From NCBI RefSeq assembly GCF_036059255.1, contig NZ_CP107947.1:2356001-2420000 (forward strand): a stretch of DNA of 64,000 nucleotides, written 5' to 3'. How positions within the stretch are numbered: position 1 is the first letter of the stretch; each line of letters begins with the position of its first letter. The DNA is from Micromonospora sp. NBC_00389 (lineage in GTDB: Bacteria; Actinomycetota; Actinomycetes; Mycobacteriales; Micromonosporaceae). The notes under the pieces were generated by a model, which did no database searches, was not told the DNA's origin, and was given only the letters and a program-made list of their open reading frames with translations. Shown piece after piece: positions 38,327 through 49,224 of the stretch. A program made the translations under genes and the position numbers.

Positions 38327-38830
38327 GTGCCGGACGTCGACGGGTTCGACGAGTTCTACCGCGGCAGCCGACAACGGCTGCTCGGTTTCGTCTACGTGCT
38401 CACCGGCGATCGGGTCGAGGCGCAGGACGCCGTGCAGGAGGCGTACATCCGGGCGTGGCAGCGCTGGTCGACGGTCAGCCGGTACGACGAGCCGGAGGCG
38501 TGGGTGCGGGTGGTGGCCAGCCGGATCGCGGTCAGCCGGTGGCGCAGCCTGCGCAGCCGCGCCCGCGCGTACCTGCGGCACGGGGCCACCACCGAAGCCG
38601 TTCCCGGCCCGGGCACCGACACCGTCGAGGTGGTCGCCGCGCTGCGCCGGCTGCCCGAGGAGCAACGCACCGCCATCGCCCTGTACTACCTGGTCGGCAT
38701 GCCGGTCGCCGAGGTGGCGCGGGAGACCGATGCACCGGTCGGCACGGTAAAGGCCCGACTCTCCCGGGGGCGCGCCGCGCTCGCCGGTCTGCTCGCCGTC
38801 TCTGATCTGGAGGAGGCTACCGATGCGTGA
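38327..38830 (+). CDS. ECF RNA polymerase sigma factor
   Basis: 167 residues. Region 2 reads FDEFYRGSRQRLLGFVYVLTGD and DAVQEAYIRAWQRW; region 4 reads RRLPEEQRTAIALYYLVGMPVAEVA with the helix-turn-helix continuing to GTVKARLSRGRAAL. It resembles the SigE-like ECF group of actinomycetes. The GTG start follows a GGGGAGG site. It overlaps the next gene by 8 bp, and that gene is probably its membrane regulator. No target promoter can be derived from this window. Confidence 0.88.
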   Translation: MPDVDGFDEFYRGSRQRLLGFVYVLTGDRVEAQDAVQEAYIRAWQRWSTVSRYDEPEAWVRVVASRIAVSRWRSLRSRARAYLRHGATTEAVPGPGTDTVEVVAALRRLPEEQRTAIALYYLVGMPVAEVARETDAPVGTVKARLSRGRAALAGLLAVSDLEEATDA

Positions 38831-39689
38831 CGACCTGGCATTCATCGAGCGGGTCCACCGGGACCTGGGGGATGTGCGGTGGCCAGAGCCGCAGGAGATC
38901 CGGGCGCGGGCCCGGCGACGCAGCCGACGTGCCGCCGTGGCGGCGACGGTCGTGTTGACGCTCGCGGGCGTGTCGGCCTTCGTGGTGACCGCAGGCGGGA
39001 GGGAGTTGGCACCGCCTCAGGTGGCGGCCTCGGCCTCCCCGAACGCACCCGCCCGTGGCGAGATCACCGCCGACTCCCTGGTGCAGCCGGCCGATCTGGC
39101 CCAGCCGGCGCAGGTGCAGCTCAGCCAGTCGGGGCTGGGGGAGCCGGTCCTCATCGAGGACGTGCTGGGTTACTGCCGGCAGAGCCGGGGGATGACACCC
39201 GTCTGGGAGACGTCCCGCTGGTCACGATCGCAGACCCTGCTGCGGGAAGGCCCTGATGGTGCCGCCCTCACCCCCACCGACGTGCTGCTCAGTCAGGACC
39301 TGTACCGGGTGACGCCGGATGCGGCGGAGTCGTTCTTCGGCGACCTCGACCGGCGGGTGGCACCCTGCGCCGAATGGCGCAGCGTCGGGCCCTACGAGGT
39401 GGCCGGAAGCACGGGTACCGGCGAGGCGGTGCACCGCTGGGCGGTGGTCCAGCGAGGCTTCGCGGGCGACGGAGCAGCCCTGCTGCGCCACACCGTCTCG
39501 CAGCCCCGCGATCAGATGACCGGCAAGGCCATCGGGGGTGGACCCCGGTCGACCAGCATCGCGGTGGTGCAGGTGGGCGACCTGATCGCGGTGCTCACCC
39601 TGGGCGAGGACGGCACCGAGCCGGAGCTGAGCCGCCTCGCCGAGACGGCCGCCCGCCGTATGTGCCTCGCCGCCAATCCGTCGTGCTGA
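38823..39689 (+). CDS. Membrane protein, probable partner/anti-sigma of the ECF factor
   Basis: 288 residues: a short cytoplasmic N-terminus (about 40 residues, RDDLAFIERVHRDLGDVRW), one membrane helix (AAVAATVVLTLAGVSAFVVT) and an extracellular domain with four cysteines (GYCRQS, APCAEW, RMCLAA, PSC). The overlap with the sigma gene and the N-in single-pass layout fit an anti-sigma factor, but no zinc HxxxCxxC motif is present. The external domain is not recognised. The role is inferred from gene order. Confidence 0.68.
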   Translation: MRDDLAFIERVHRDLGDVRWPEPQEIRARARRRSRRAAVAATVVLTLAGVSAFVVTAGGRELAPPQVAASASPNAPARGEITADSLVQPADLAQPAQVQLSQSGLGEPVLIEDVLGYCRQSRGMTPVWETSRWSRSQTLLREGPDGAALTPTDVLLSQDLYRVTPDAAESFFGDLDRRVAPCAEWRSVGPYEVAGSTGTGEAVHRWAVVQRGFAGDGAALLRHTVSQPRDQMTGKAIGGGPRSTSIAVVQVGDLIAVLTLGEDGTEPELSRLAETAARRMCLAANPSC

Positions 39690-39718
39690 CGCCGGTTCTT
39701 GATCCGCGCGCGTCGCGC

Positions 39719-41302
<1,584 letters not shown>

Positions 41303-41386
41303 CCAGGGAATATAACGATGGTTCAGGCCGACGCTGCTGTGCAGTACGCCTCAATGCCGGTCCGGCCACCGCCGTAGGCTGGCGGA

Positions 41387-42262
41387 ATGCCGGGCTCCCC
41401 GTACACCGATCTGGACCGCCCGCCGCTGTCGGTGACCCGGCTGCGGCGCGCGCTGGTCGCGCCGCACGGCCCGTGGGCCCGGCTGGAGCTGCGCGCCGAG
41501 ACCGGCTCCACCAACGCCGATGTGGCCGAGGCGGCGCGGGCCGGCGAGCCGGAGGGTCTGGTCGTGGTCGCCGAGCGGCAGACCGCCGGGCGGGGCCGGC
41601 GCGGCCGGGTCTGGCAGTCGCCGCCGCGGGCGGGGATCGCCACCAGCGTGCTGCTCCGGCCGGGCGAGGCCGTGCCGGACCGCGGCTGGCCGGCGGCGCC
41701 ACCGACGGGGTACGGCTGGCTGCCGCTCCTGGCCGGCGTCGCGCTGGTCGAGGCGGTGGCCCGGCTGGCCGAGCTGGAGGCCAGCCTGAAGTGGCCCAAC
41801 GACCTGCTGATCGGCGGCGCGAAGTGCGCCGGCGTGCTGGCCGAGGGGATTCCCGGGCGCGCACCGGCCCAGCCGCCAGCCATCGTGCTCGGCATTGGGC
41901 TCAACGTGACGCTGCGCGCCGACGAGCTGCCGGTGAACCCGACCGGGCTGCCGGCCACCTCGCTGCAACTGGCCGGCGCGGCGGCCACCGACCGGGACCC
42001 GCTGCTCCGGGCGCTGCTGCGGGCGGTGGCCGACTGGTACGACCGCTGGCGCGCCGCGGGCGGGGACGCCGTGGCCAGCGGCCTGCGCGACGCCTACCTG
42101 GCGGCCTGCGCCACGGTCGGCCGCGAGGTGCGGGTCCTCCTACCCAACGGCGACGACGTGACCGGCACCGCCACCGGCATCGACGCCGACGGCCAACTCC
42201 TCATCACCACCCCCGCCGGCGGCCGCGTCCTGGCCGCAGGCGACGTCCTCCACCTCCGCTGA
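41387..42262 (+). CDS. birA: Biotin-[acetyl-CoA-carboxylase] ligase
   Basis: 291-residue class I biotin protein ligase without the N-terminal DNA-binding domain of the E. coli protein. The biotin/ATP loop is GRGRRGRVWQSPP, followed by KWPNDLLIGGAKCAGVLAE, and there is a small C-terminal SH3-like domain. It attaches biotin to the EAMKMEQ lysine of the carboxylase alpha chain. It is divergently placed next to the beta chain, as in other actinomycetes. TAGGCT 6 bases before the ATG indicates a leaderless transcript. Confidence 0.92.
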   Translation: MPGSPYTDLDRPPLSVTRLRRALVAPHGPWARLELRAETGSTNADVAEAARAGEPEGLVVVAERQTAGRGRRGRVWQSPPRAGIATSVLLRPGEAVPDRGWPAAPPTGYGWLPLLAGVALVEAVARLAELEASLKWPNDLLIGGAKCAGVLAEGIPGRAPAQPPAIVLGIGLNVTLRADELPVNPTGLPATSLQLAGAAATDRDPLLRALLRAVADWYDRWRAAGGDAVASGLRDAYLAACATVGREVRVLLPNGDDVTGTATGIDADGQLLITTPAGGRVLAAGDVLHLR

Positions 42263-42277
42263 CCCGCACCACACCGT

Positions 42278-42353
42278 TTCGCGATCTTGCAGGTGCTTTC
42301 CGGCAGAACGGGCGAGAGTCGCGTAGCGGTGATCGAGGGCGCAAGATCGCGAA
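42278..42353. repeat. 13-bp perfect inverted repeat with 50-base spacer
   Basis: TTCGCGATCTTGC (42278-42290) and GCAAGATCGCGAA (42341-42353) flank 50 bases after the birA stop. It could be a terminator or a small palindromic extragenic repeat; the pattern looks like a dispersed element rather than a site for one gene, but copies were not seen elsewhere in the window. Confidence 0.45.
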
Positions 42354-42440
42354 GAGTGGGATGGGGGCCGCGTGGCGGATGTTGTGTACAGGGGTGGGGG
42401 GTTTACGGTCAGCGCGTCATTTCTGCGTTGGAGGTTTGCC

Positions 42441-43013
42441 GTGGCGTTCCCCGAAGACGTGCTCACCGAGGACGAGCATGTCGTGCTGCACCTACACCCG
42501 CACTGGAAGGCGTTGATCCGGCCGATCGCGGTGCTGGTGCTCGCCATCGCCGCGGTGGTGGCCGGCGTGCTGCTGCTCCCCTCGAGCGGCGGTGGGTCGA
42601 TCGCGCTGGCCGTGATCGGGGTGATCGCCCTGGTCGCGGCACTCTGGCTCGGGCTGTGGCCGTTCCTGGTCTGGCGCACCACGCACTATCTGTTCACCGA
42701 CGAGCGGGTGCTGCTCCAGCAGGGTGTCTTCTCCCGGGACCGGCGGGACATCCCGCTCACCCGGATCAACGACCACTCGATGAACCAGCGTTTCCTTGAG
42801 CGGGTGCTCGGCTGCGGCACGCTCACCATCGAGTCCGCCGGAGAGCGGGGCCAGTCGGTGCTCGCCGACGTCCCAGGTGTCGGCCGGGTGCAGACCAAGC
42901 TGTACGAACTGGTCGAGGCGCAGCACGACAAGCACTCGCTGGGCGATGGGGAGATGCGCGACATCCTCTCCGACATGCGCGAGGGCAAGCCGCTCCGCGA
43001 CACCACGAGCTGA
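42441..43013 (+). CDS. PH-domain membrane protein (bPH2/DUF304 type)
   Basis: 190 residues. Two membrane helices (IRPIAVLVLAIAAVVAGVLL and IALVAALWLGLWPFLVW) are followed by a bacterial PH-like domain (HYLFTDERVLLQQGVFSRD, then IPLTRINDHSM and GCGTLTIESAG). The function of the family is unknown; a membrane-stress role has been suggested for some. The GTG is set by a TTGGAGG site. It follows biotin ligase on the same strand with about 180 bp between. Confidence 0.82.
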   Translation: MAFPEDVLTEDEHVVLHLHPHWKALIRPIAVLVLAIAAVVAGVLLLPSSGGGSIALAVIGVIALVAALWLGLWPFLVWRTTHYLFTDERVLLQQGVFSRDRRDIPLTRINDHSMNQRFLERVLGCGTLTIESAGERGQSVLADVPGVGRVQTKLYELVEAQHDKHSLGDGEMRDILSDMREGKPLRDTTS

Positions 43014-43058
43014 CCCCGACGCACGACCGCCCTGGCCGACGGGCCGGGGCGGGGTCAG
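43010..43058. terminator. Convergent terminator containing both stop codons
   Basis: CTGACCCCG (43010-43018) and CGGGGTCAG (43050-43058) form a perfect 9-bp stem with a 31-base loop. The left arm holds the TGA of the PH-domain gene and the right arm holds the reverse stop codon of the MaoC gene. Confidence 0.55.
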
Positions 43059-43636
43059 TCCGCCGGCCTGCTCTCGGTCAGGGCGCCAGTTTCGGCCGGG
43101 CCGCCCGTCTCGGGCGGGTTGTTCTCCGGTGCGGGCTCGGACGGGCGGAGGGCGAACCAGCCACGGAAGCGGGTCCGCAGCACCTCCTGCTCGGGCCGGT
43201 CGTCCGGGCCGAGGCGGAGCATGGTGCCGGTGAGGCTGGCGGTGCCGAGGCCCGGGCGGGCGGTGGACGGCCGGGCGCCCATCACGTCGACCCGGACAGC
43301 GAGTCGGTCCCCGGCACGTACCGGGGCCAGCCAGCGCAACTCCTCCAGACCAGGGGAGGCGTCCGCCGCCGCCCGGCACAGCAGGTGGTCGACGTACGCC
43401 CGCATGAACAGGCTGACCGTGTAGAAGCCGCTGGCGATCAGCCCGCCGTGCCGGCTCGCCCCGGCCAGCTCCGGGTCGACGTGGTACCACTGCGGGTCGA
43501 AGCGGCGGGCGAAGGCCACCATCTCGTCGCCGTCCACGGTGACCACGCCCAGGTCGACGGTGAGACCCGGCACGAGATCCTCGAAGAACAGCTCGGCGGG
43601 GGCTCCGGTGCCGGAGCGCGCGGTGGGCGCGGTCAC
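43055..43636 (-). CDS. MaoC-like (R)-hydratase / dehydratase
   Basis: 193-residue hot-dog-fold protein. The hydratase 2 motif is visible: FDPQWYHVDPELA with Asp and His, then GGLIASGFYTVSLFMRAYV. Such enzymes hydrate enoyl-CoA thioesters in fatty-acid metabolism. The C-terminal 30 residues are a Pro/Glu-rich tail. It overlaps the upstream GtrA gene by 4 bp, so it is translated from the same message. Confidence 0.83.
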   Translation of the reverse strand: MTAPTARSGTGAPAELFFEDLVPGLTVDLGVVTVDGDEMVAFARRFDPQWYHVDPELAGASRHGGLIASGFYTVSLFMRAYVDHLLCRAAADASPGLEELRWLAPVRAGDRLAVRVDVMGARPSTARPGLGTASLTGTMLRLGPDDRPEQEVLRTRFRGWFALRPSEPAPENNPPETGGPAETGALTESRPAD

Positions 43637-44355
43637 CGGCGGGGCGTGCGCCGGGTGCCGACATGCAGCTCCGCAGCGAGTTCCGCGTCCAGGTCGGCGG
43701 TGAGGCCGGCGGTCAGCGGCGTCGGCCGCCCCTGAGAGGGAGCACCGTTCGGGCTGGGTGTCGGGGCCGGGCGCTCATCAGACTGCGCCTCCTCCAGCTC
43801 GGAGACGGATTCGGCCAGCTCGGCGACCGGGTCCATCTCGGCCACGTTGTCCCACTCGTCACGCGGAATGCTGTGCCAGGTGGGCTCGGCCTTCGCCTCG
43901 GCCTCGGCTGGTTCGACGGGCTGGAAGACGAAGGTCCGGTACGACCAGAACCGGAACAGCGTGGCCAGCAGGACGCCGCCCGTCTTGGCCACGTTCAGCG
44001 CCAGCAGGCTGTTCACGCCGAGCCCGTACTTGGCCGCGGCCAGCACACCCAGTTCGATGATCAGGCCGGTCGCGTTGAAAAGGAAAAACAGGACGTACTC
44101 CCGTCGGAGCGCCGATTTCGGGCGATCCCGGTACGTCCAGTGGCGATTCATTAGATACGACGTGATCGTGGCGACGATGGTCGCGATCACGGTGGCCTTC
44201 AACTGACCGTCGGCAAAGACGGTGAGTGCAAGTGCATTGAACACCGCGTAATTGATGACGGTGTTGATGCCGCCGACGATGCCGAATTTGAGCGCCTCGT
44301 GGATGAACTTCTGCCAGCGCTCAGGCAGCAGACGGACAAGACGCATGCGAAACAC
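43633..44355 (-). CDS. GtrA family membrane protein with long acidic tail
   Basis: 240 residues. Four membrane helices form the GtrA core (KFGIVGGINTVINYAVFNAL, NRHWTYRD, LFRFWSYRTFVF); the cytoplasmic C-terminal 95 residues are acidic and Pro-rich with no known fold. GtrA proteins are thought to move polyprenyl-phosphate-linked sugars across the membrane for envelope glycosylation. The second GtrA gene lies 53 bp upstream on the same strand. Both ATG 44355 and ATG 44346 could start it. Confidence 0.85.
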   Translation of the reverse strand: MFRMRLVRLLPERWQKFIHEALKFGIVGGINTVINYAVFNALALTVFADGQLKATVIATIVATITSYLMNRHWTYRDRPKSALRREYVLFFLFNATGLIIELGVLAAAKYGLGVNSLLALNVAKTGGVLLATLFRFWSYRTFVFQPVEPAEAEAKAEPTWHSIPRDEWDNVAEMDPVAELAESVSELEEAQSDERPAPTPSPNGAPSQGRPTPLTAGLTADLDAELAAELHVGTRRTPRR

Positions 44356-44408
44356 CTTAGGTCAGTCGGTGAAGCCGGCGATCACCGGCCGAACGAGTGG
44401 GCGGCAGG

Positions 44409-44957
44409 TCACGCCCCGTGGTCACGGTCGTGCTTCACCTGCGGAACGGGCCGCGTTCCCGCTTCGACGAAGACGAACCGCCGGTAGGACCAGAATCGGA
44501 ACAGCGTGCCGAGGCCCGTGCCGACGACGAAGCTGGCGACGTTGTCGGCCAGCCTCGTCTGGAACACGGCCGGCCAGATGCTGCCCAGCCCGTACCGGCT
44601 GATCGCGAGGCAGGCCACCGCGATGCCGAGGCCGACGGCGTTGAAGAAGAAGAACAGCGCGTACTCCCGGGCCGGGTTGTTGCGCTGGCGGTGCCGCCAG
44701 GTCCAGAACCGGTTGCCGACGAAGGCGACGGAGGCCGCGATAACGGTGGAGATCGTCTTCGCCGTTACCTGCTCCATGCCGCGCGCGGTCGTCAGGTAGT
44801 TGAAGAGCGCGAAGTCGAGGAGGAAGGCGATGCCGCCCACCGTGGCGAACTTGCTCAACTCGCGGACGAGGTGACCGAAACGGTCGAGCAGTGCCCGGAC
44901 CAGACCCGGTCTGGTCTGCCGGGGACCCGGTTGCTCCCCGGTCATTGTGGCGGCCAC
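44409..44957 (-). CDS. GtrA family membrane protein
   Basis: 182 residues with four helices (KFATVGGIAFLLDFALFNYL, NRFWTWRHRQR, FFFNAVGLGIAV, LFRFWSYRRFVF), parallel to the next gene, so the two are tandem paralogues. Proposed role is transfer of a lipid-linked sugar. The GTG is leaderless: TAGGCT (44969-44964, minus) stands 6 bases upstream. It heads an operon with the second GtrA and the MaoC gene. Confidence 0.87.
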   Translation of the reverse strand: MAATMTGEQPGPRQTRPGLVRALLDRFGHLVRELSKFATVGGIAFLLDFALFNYLTTARGMEQVTAKTISTVIAASVAFVGNRFWTWRHRQRNNPAREYALFFFFNAVGLGIAVACLAISRYGLGSIWPAVFQTRLADNVASFVVGTGLGTLFRFWSYRRFVFVEAGTRPVPQVKHDRDHGA

Positions 44958-45384
44958 GGGCCGAGCCTACCGGCTGTTGACCAGTCAGCGGGGTAGCAAC
45001 GGCGAGCAGGCGTCGTCACTGGTTCCGACCCTCCGTCGGGTGCGCCGCTGTTGAACGCAGCGTAACCAATCCGGAGGACTGACGCGCCACGGAACGGGAA
45101 TCAACCAACCGGTCGGCGGGACCGGTCCACGGCCGGACCGCGACTCGCGTCGACCGGGGTGCACAACAAGATTTGCGTGAAACTGCGCAGGAAAGCGGGT
45201 ATCAGATCGTGATGCCGCAGCGTGGCCGTACCTTGTGCAGTTCTTCACAACCTGTCCCACTGACTCGGAAGGCTGCCCGGTTTACGCTGAGGCCAATCCC
45301 AGGTTTCCACGAAGGCGACGCATCGCGCCGCTGAGACTCGTGCATCCCATAGATCGGTCAGCGTCGACCACAAGGAGATGTGTC
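44958..45384. promoter_or_regulatory. pckG upstream region with CRP-like site
   Basis: This 427-bp gap contains TTGTG-N8-CACAA (45233-45250), a palindrome that fits the CRP/GlxR consensus TGTGA-N6-TCACA except one position. It lies 135 bp before the PEP carboxykinase ATG. A TTGCGT box occurs at about 45174 without a clear -10 at ideal spacing. The rest of the gap shows no gene; a possible 40-codon ORF from the ATG at 45211 is not convincing. Confidence 0.5.
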
Positions 45385-47229
45385 ATGGTTGCTCCGGCTG
45401 TTGTGCGGGGTATCGATCAGGCCCCGACGTCCCATCCGAAACTACTCGCCTGGGTCCGTGAGGTCGCGGAACTGACCACCCCCGACCGCGTCGTCTGGGT
45501 GGACGGGTCCGACGAGGAGTGGCGCCGCCTCACCGACGAACTGGTCGAGGCCGGGACCCTGATCCGGTTGAACCCGGAGAAGAAACCCAACTCGTTCTAC
45601 GCGCGTACCGACCCGACGGACGTCGCCCGGGTCGAGGAACGCACCTTCATCTGCTCCGTTGACGAGGCGGACGCCGGCCCCACCAACAACTGGATGGCGC
45701 CGGCCGAGATGAAGCGGACGATGACCGACCTGTACCGCGGCTCGATGCGCGGGCGCACCATGTACGTCATCCCGTTCGTCATGGGCCCGGTCGAGGCCGA
45801 GAGCCCGATGTTCGGCGTCGAGATCACCGACAGCCCGTACGTGGTCGCCTCGATGCGCATCATGACCCGGATGGGCGCCAGGGTCCTCGAGGCGATGGGT
45901 GACGACGCGGACTTCGTGCACGCGCTGCACTCGATCGGCGCCCCGCTCGCCCCTGGCCAGCAGGACGTCGCGTGGCCGTGCAACGAGACGAAGTACATCT
46001 CGCACTTCCCGGAGAGCCGCGAGATCTGGTCGTACGGCTCCGGCTACGGCGGCAACTCGCTGCTCGGCAAGAAGTGCTACTCGCTGCGGATCGCCAGCGT
46101 GATGGGGCGCGACGAGGGCTGGCTCGCCGAGCACATGCTGATCCTCAAGATCACCTCGCCGGAGGGCAAGGTCTACCACATCGCGGGCGCGTTCCCCTCC
46201 GCCTGCGGCAAGACCAACCTGGCCATGGTGGAGCCGACCATCCCCGGTTGGAAGGTCGAGACCATCGGCGACGACATCGCCTGGATGCGGTTCGGTGAGG
46301 ACGGCCGGCTGTACGCGGTCAACCCGGAGTACGGCCTCTTCGGCGTCGCGCCGGGCACCGACTGGAAGACCAACGCCAACGCGATGCGGACGCTGGACCG
46401 GGGCAACTCCATCTTCACCAACGTCGGCCTCACCGACGATGGGGACATCTGGTGGGAGGGCATGGGAGAGCCCCCGGCGCACCTGATCGACTGGAAGGGC
46501 AACGACTGGACGCCGGAGAGCGACGGCCTCTCCTCGCACGCGAACAGCCGGTTCTGCACCCCGATCACCCAGTGCCCGATCCTGGCAGACGACTACTACG
46601 ACCCGAACGGCGTGCCGATCGACGCGATCCTCTTCGGCGGCCGTCGCAAGGACACCATCCCGCTGGTGACCGAGGCCCGCGACTGGGTGCACGGCGTCTA
46701 CATGGGGGCGACGCTCTCCTCGGAGACCACCGCCGCCGCGTCCGGCGCGGTCGGCGTGGTCCGCCGCGACCCGATGGCCATGCTGCCGTTCATCGGCTAC
46801 AACGCCGGTGACTACTTCCGGCACTGGATCGAGATGGGCAAGGGCACCGACGGCGACGAGGCCAAGCTGCCCAAGATCTACTACGTCAACTGGTTCCGCA
46901 AGGACCCGGACGGCTCGTTCCTCTGGCCGGGCTTCGGCGAGAACTCCCGGGTGCTCAAGTGGGTCGTCGAGCGGATCGAGGGCCGGGCCGACGCGGTGGA
47001 AACGCCGATCGGCATGGTCCCAGCCCCGGACGCGCTGGACGTCGAGGGTCTGGACATGACCCCGGAGGACGTCCGGATCGCGCTGAAGGTCGACCCGGAT
47101 GAGTGGCGCAACGAGTTGCCGCTCGTCACCGAGTGGTTCGAGAAGTTCGGTGACAAGCTGCCAGGCGTGCTCTGGGCCGAGCTGGACGCGCTGCGGGCCC
47201 GCCTGGACGCCACGCAGCCGCAACGGTAG
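45385..47229 (+). CDS. pckG: Phosphoenolpyruvate carboxykinase (GTP)
   Basis: 614-residue GTP-type enzyme converting oxaloacetate to phosphoenolpyruvate for gluconeogenesis. The kinase loop [13 protein letters not shown] holds the reactive Cys and P-loop; other conserved parts are [32 protein letters not shown] and [10 protein letters not shown]. Length and motifs are typical. The ATG at 45385 follows an AAGGAG site. A CRP-like palindrome upstream suggests control by carbon status. Confidence 0.96.
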   Translation: MVAPAVVRGIDQAPTSHPKLLAWVREVAELTTPDRVVWVDGSDEEWRRLTDELVEAGTLIRLNPEKKPNSFYARTDPTDVARVEERTFICSVDEADAGPTNNWMAPAEMKRTMTDLYRGSMRGRTMYVIPFVMGPVEAESPMFGVEITDSPYVVASMRIMTRMGARVLEAMGDDADFVHALHSIGAPLAPGQQDVAWPCNETKYISHFPESREIWSYGSGYGGNSLLGKKCYSLRIASVMGRDEGWLAEHMLILKITSPEGKVYHIAGAFPSACGKTNLAMVEPTIPGWKVETIGDDIAWMRFGEDGRLYAVNPEYGLFGVAPGTDWKTNANAMRTLDRGNSIFTNVGLTDDGDIWWEGMGEPPAHLIDWKGNDWTPESDGLSSHANSRFCTPITQCPILADDYYDPNGVPIDAILFGGRRKDTIPLVTEARDWVHGVYMGATLSSETTAAASGAVGVVRRDPMAMLPFIGYNAGDYFRHWIEMGKGTDGDEAKLPKIYYVNWFRKDPDGSFLWPGFGENSRVLKWVVERIEGRADAVETPIGMVPAPDALDVEGLDMTPEDVRIALKVDPDEWRNELPLVTEWFEKFGDKLPGVLWAELDALRARLDATQPQR

Positions 47230-47266
47230 GTGTGAAGATCGCCCGTCGCGGGCATCATCAGATCCC

Positions 47267-48127
47267 ATGAGGACGGCCGCCGAGACCGAGGTCCGGCGGC
47301 CGTCCGCCGTCCGGGTGCTCACCATCCTGCTCGCGACGACCGCGGCGGCCACCGTCGTGGTCGAGCTGCTCAACTGGTGGTACGCCCCGGAGCAGGGCTT
47401 CGGGCTGGCGGTGCGGACCGGCTGGGCCATGCTGCGCTCGTTCGGCTTCCTGTTGCTGATCGGGCACGTCCGCCGGGGCCGGACCGTGGCCCGCCCGTTC
47501 GGGCTGATCCTCGCGGTCACCACGATCTTCGCCGTCGGCCGGCTGATCGTGCCCCGGCAGGGGGTGCCTCCGCTGCCCGGATTGCTCGGCTTCGCCGCGC
47601 TCACCGCACTCTGTGCGGCGGTGGTCTGGCTGCTCTACCGCTCGCCGGCGCTGGCCGGTCACCTCGTCCGGCACCGGCCCCGGCTGGTCATCGACCGAGC
47701 CGGCATCTCCTGGCGGGAAACCCCGCCGCGTCGGCCACAGGCCAGCGCCTGGCTGCTGACCAGCCGGGTCGCGGCGTTCACCTACAGCCCGCTGATGCTG
47801 GTGCCGGCGTTGGTGGCCGGCGGATCCATCCTGGACGGTCGGCTGGCCGCGGTGCCGGCCGTGCTGTTCTGGTTCGGCGCCGGCATCGCGGCCAGCTACG
47901 CGGTGCTGTTCTGCACCGCGTTCCTGATGCGCGGCAAGGACTGGGCTCGCGGGCTGCTGGTCGTCGTCACGGTGGCTGTGCTCGCCGTCGACCTGCCGCT
48001 GTGCTGGTGGCTGCTGGGGGTGGACGGCCTGGTCCGGGACGGCGGCCCGCTGCTCGCCGCCGCCGGGCTGACGCTGCACGGACTCTGGCGAGCGCCCCGC
48101 GCCGCCGACGCCGCCGTCCCAGCCTGA
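47267..48127 (+). CDS. Polytopic membrane protein of unknown function
   Basis: 286 residues, with about seven hydrophobic helices separated by short basic loops; one loop (residues about 130-165) is longer and polar (LVRHRPRLVIDRAGISWRET). I do not recognise a family. The start ATG lies 37 bp after the pckG stop, so read-through is possible. Codon use matches the neighbours, and the pattern of helices argues that it is a real gene. Confidence 0.6.
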   Translation: MRTAAETEVRRPSAVRVLTILLATTAAATVVVELLNWWYAPEQGFGLAVRTGWAMLRSFGFLLLIGHVRRGRTVARPFGLILAVTTIFAVGRLIVPRQGVPPLPGLLGFAALTALCAAVVWLLYRSPALAGHLVRHRPRLVIDRAGISWRETPPRRPQASAWLLTSRVAAFTYSPLMLVPALVAGGSILDGRLAAVPAVLFWFGAGIAASYAVLFCTAFLMRGKDWARGLLVVVTVAVLAVDLPLCWWLLGVDGLVRDGGPLLAAAGLTLHGLWRAPRAADAAVPA

Positions 48128-48460
48128 ACCCGGCCTGAACCCGGCCTCACGTGGCCGGCGCGCGGCGCCCGGTCGATGCCCCGCAGTCCTGGGTTGTACC
48201 GGTTCGGCCTGGCAGGTGCGCGGCGCGGTGGATGCGGCTAGGTCCGGTCTGAGCCGCTTCCGATTCACCGGAGCGCTGTTCGCGCCACCGACGCCGCAGC
48301 CCGTCTGGACCCTTCCACCTGGCCGTACTCACCTGTCGGCGGGCCTCCGATAAGGCGGACTGGCCTACGCGTGCGGGTGGTCCTGTCTCTGCCTCAGATA
48401 CGAACGGCGTGCGGTGTCGGCGGCGGTCGCGGCGAGGACCGCCGCCTGTGTGCTTGTGGG
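48128..48460. other. Gene-free stretch before the repeat element
   Basis: No gene or structured element could be supported in these 333 bp apart from a short direct repeat CCTGAACCCGG at its left end. Frames open on both strands are low-complexity by-products of high GC. Confidence 0.4.
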
Positions 48461-48710
48461 CCTGTCGAGCTGCCCCAGATTTGGACCGGCTGGCGTGTGC
48501 GTGCGGGTGGCCCCTGTTGAGCTGCCCCACATATGGACCGGCTGGCATGTCAGTGCGGGTGGGTCCTACAGAGCTGCCCCAGATTTGGACCGGCCTGGCG
48601 TGTGCGTGCGGGTGGGACCTGTCGAGCTGCCCCACACATGGACCGGCTGGCCTGCGCCTGCGCCTGCGCGTCTGGGTCCCGGTGCCCCATATCTGGGGCA
48701 GCTCGACAGG
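48461..48710. repeat. 250-bp element: four 52-bp tandem units bounded by 20-bp inverted repeats
   Basis: GAGCTGCCCCA recurs at 48467, 48519, 48571 and 48624, giving a period of 52-53 bp; each unit also repeats TGGACCGG and a GTGCGGGTGG-like part. The outer edges are CCTGTCGAGCTGCCCCAGAT (48461-48480) and its exact reverse complement (48691-48710). This combination resembles a miniature inverted-repeat element with internal amplification. It lies about 50 bp from the left end of the IS605-type element. Confidence 0.65.
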
Positions 48711-48792
48711 GTCCTGGACAGGTGCCCCGACCGACGGGGATTCAACTGGATTAGCGAGGAATCCTGGTCCTTCAGGGCCGGGAGGGATCGCG

Positions 48793-49224
48793 TCACGGAC
48801 CGGGACGTTTCTGCCCTTTGATGTAGTCCTTGATCACTTCCAGTGGGGCGCCGCCGCAGGACGCGGCGAAGTACGAAGGGGACCACAGGTGTCCGTGCAT
48901 GATGTGCCGGTTGATCCGGTCGGTGAACTCCTTGCGCAGGTAGTGCGCCGAGACGCCCTTGAGTCGGTTGACCAGCGTGGAGATCGGCAGCTTGGGCGGG
49001 TAGTGCACGAGCAGGTGGACGTGGTCGTCCTCGCCGTTGAACTCGCGCAGCTCGGCGCCCAGGTCGGCGCAGACCTGCCGCATGATCTGTTCGCAGTGGG
49101 TGAGCATCGCGTCGTTGAGGACGTCCCGCCGATACTTGGTGACGAAGACAAGATGTACGTGCAGGTTGTAGACAACGCTTCTACCTCTGCGAATATTCGG
49201 GTCCGGCGTCCATCGTGGCGACAT
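48793..49224 (-). CDS. tnpA: IS200/IS605 family Y1 transposase TnpA
   Basis: 143-residue single-strand transposase. The HUH pair is in DDHVHLLVHYPP and the nucleophilic Tyr in LEVIKDYIKGQ near the C-terminus; FVTKYRRDVL marks the N-terminal part. It excises and inserts one DNA strand at hairpin ends. It reads away from tnpB. All catalytic residues are present. Confidence 0.92.
   Translation of the reverse strand: MSPRWTPDPNIRRGRSVVYNLHVHLVFVTKYRRDVLNDAMLTHCEQIMRQVCADLGAELREFNGEDDHVHLLVHYPPKLPISTLVNRLKGVSAHYLRKEFTDRINRHIMHGHLWSPSYFAASCGGAPLEVIKDYIKGQKRPGP

Noticed and set aside
45211..45333. 40-codon ORF in the pckG upstream region
   Set aside because: It overlaps the CRP-like site, has no ribosome site or coupled stop, and its composition looks random.
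48147..48635. Protein-coding gene on the minus strand across the tandem repeats
   Set aside because: The frame is open only because of the repeat and high GC; the translation is low-complexity and has no ribosome site.
48461..48710. CRISPR array
   Set aside because: Units are contiguous near-identical 52-bp repeats without unique spacers, bounded by inverted copies, and no cas genes are near.
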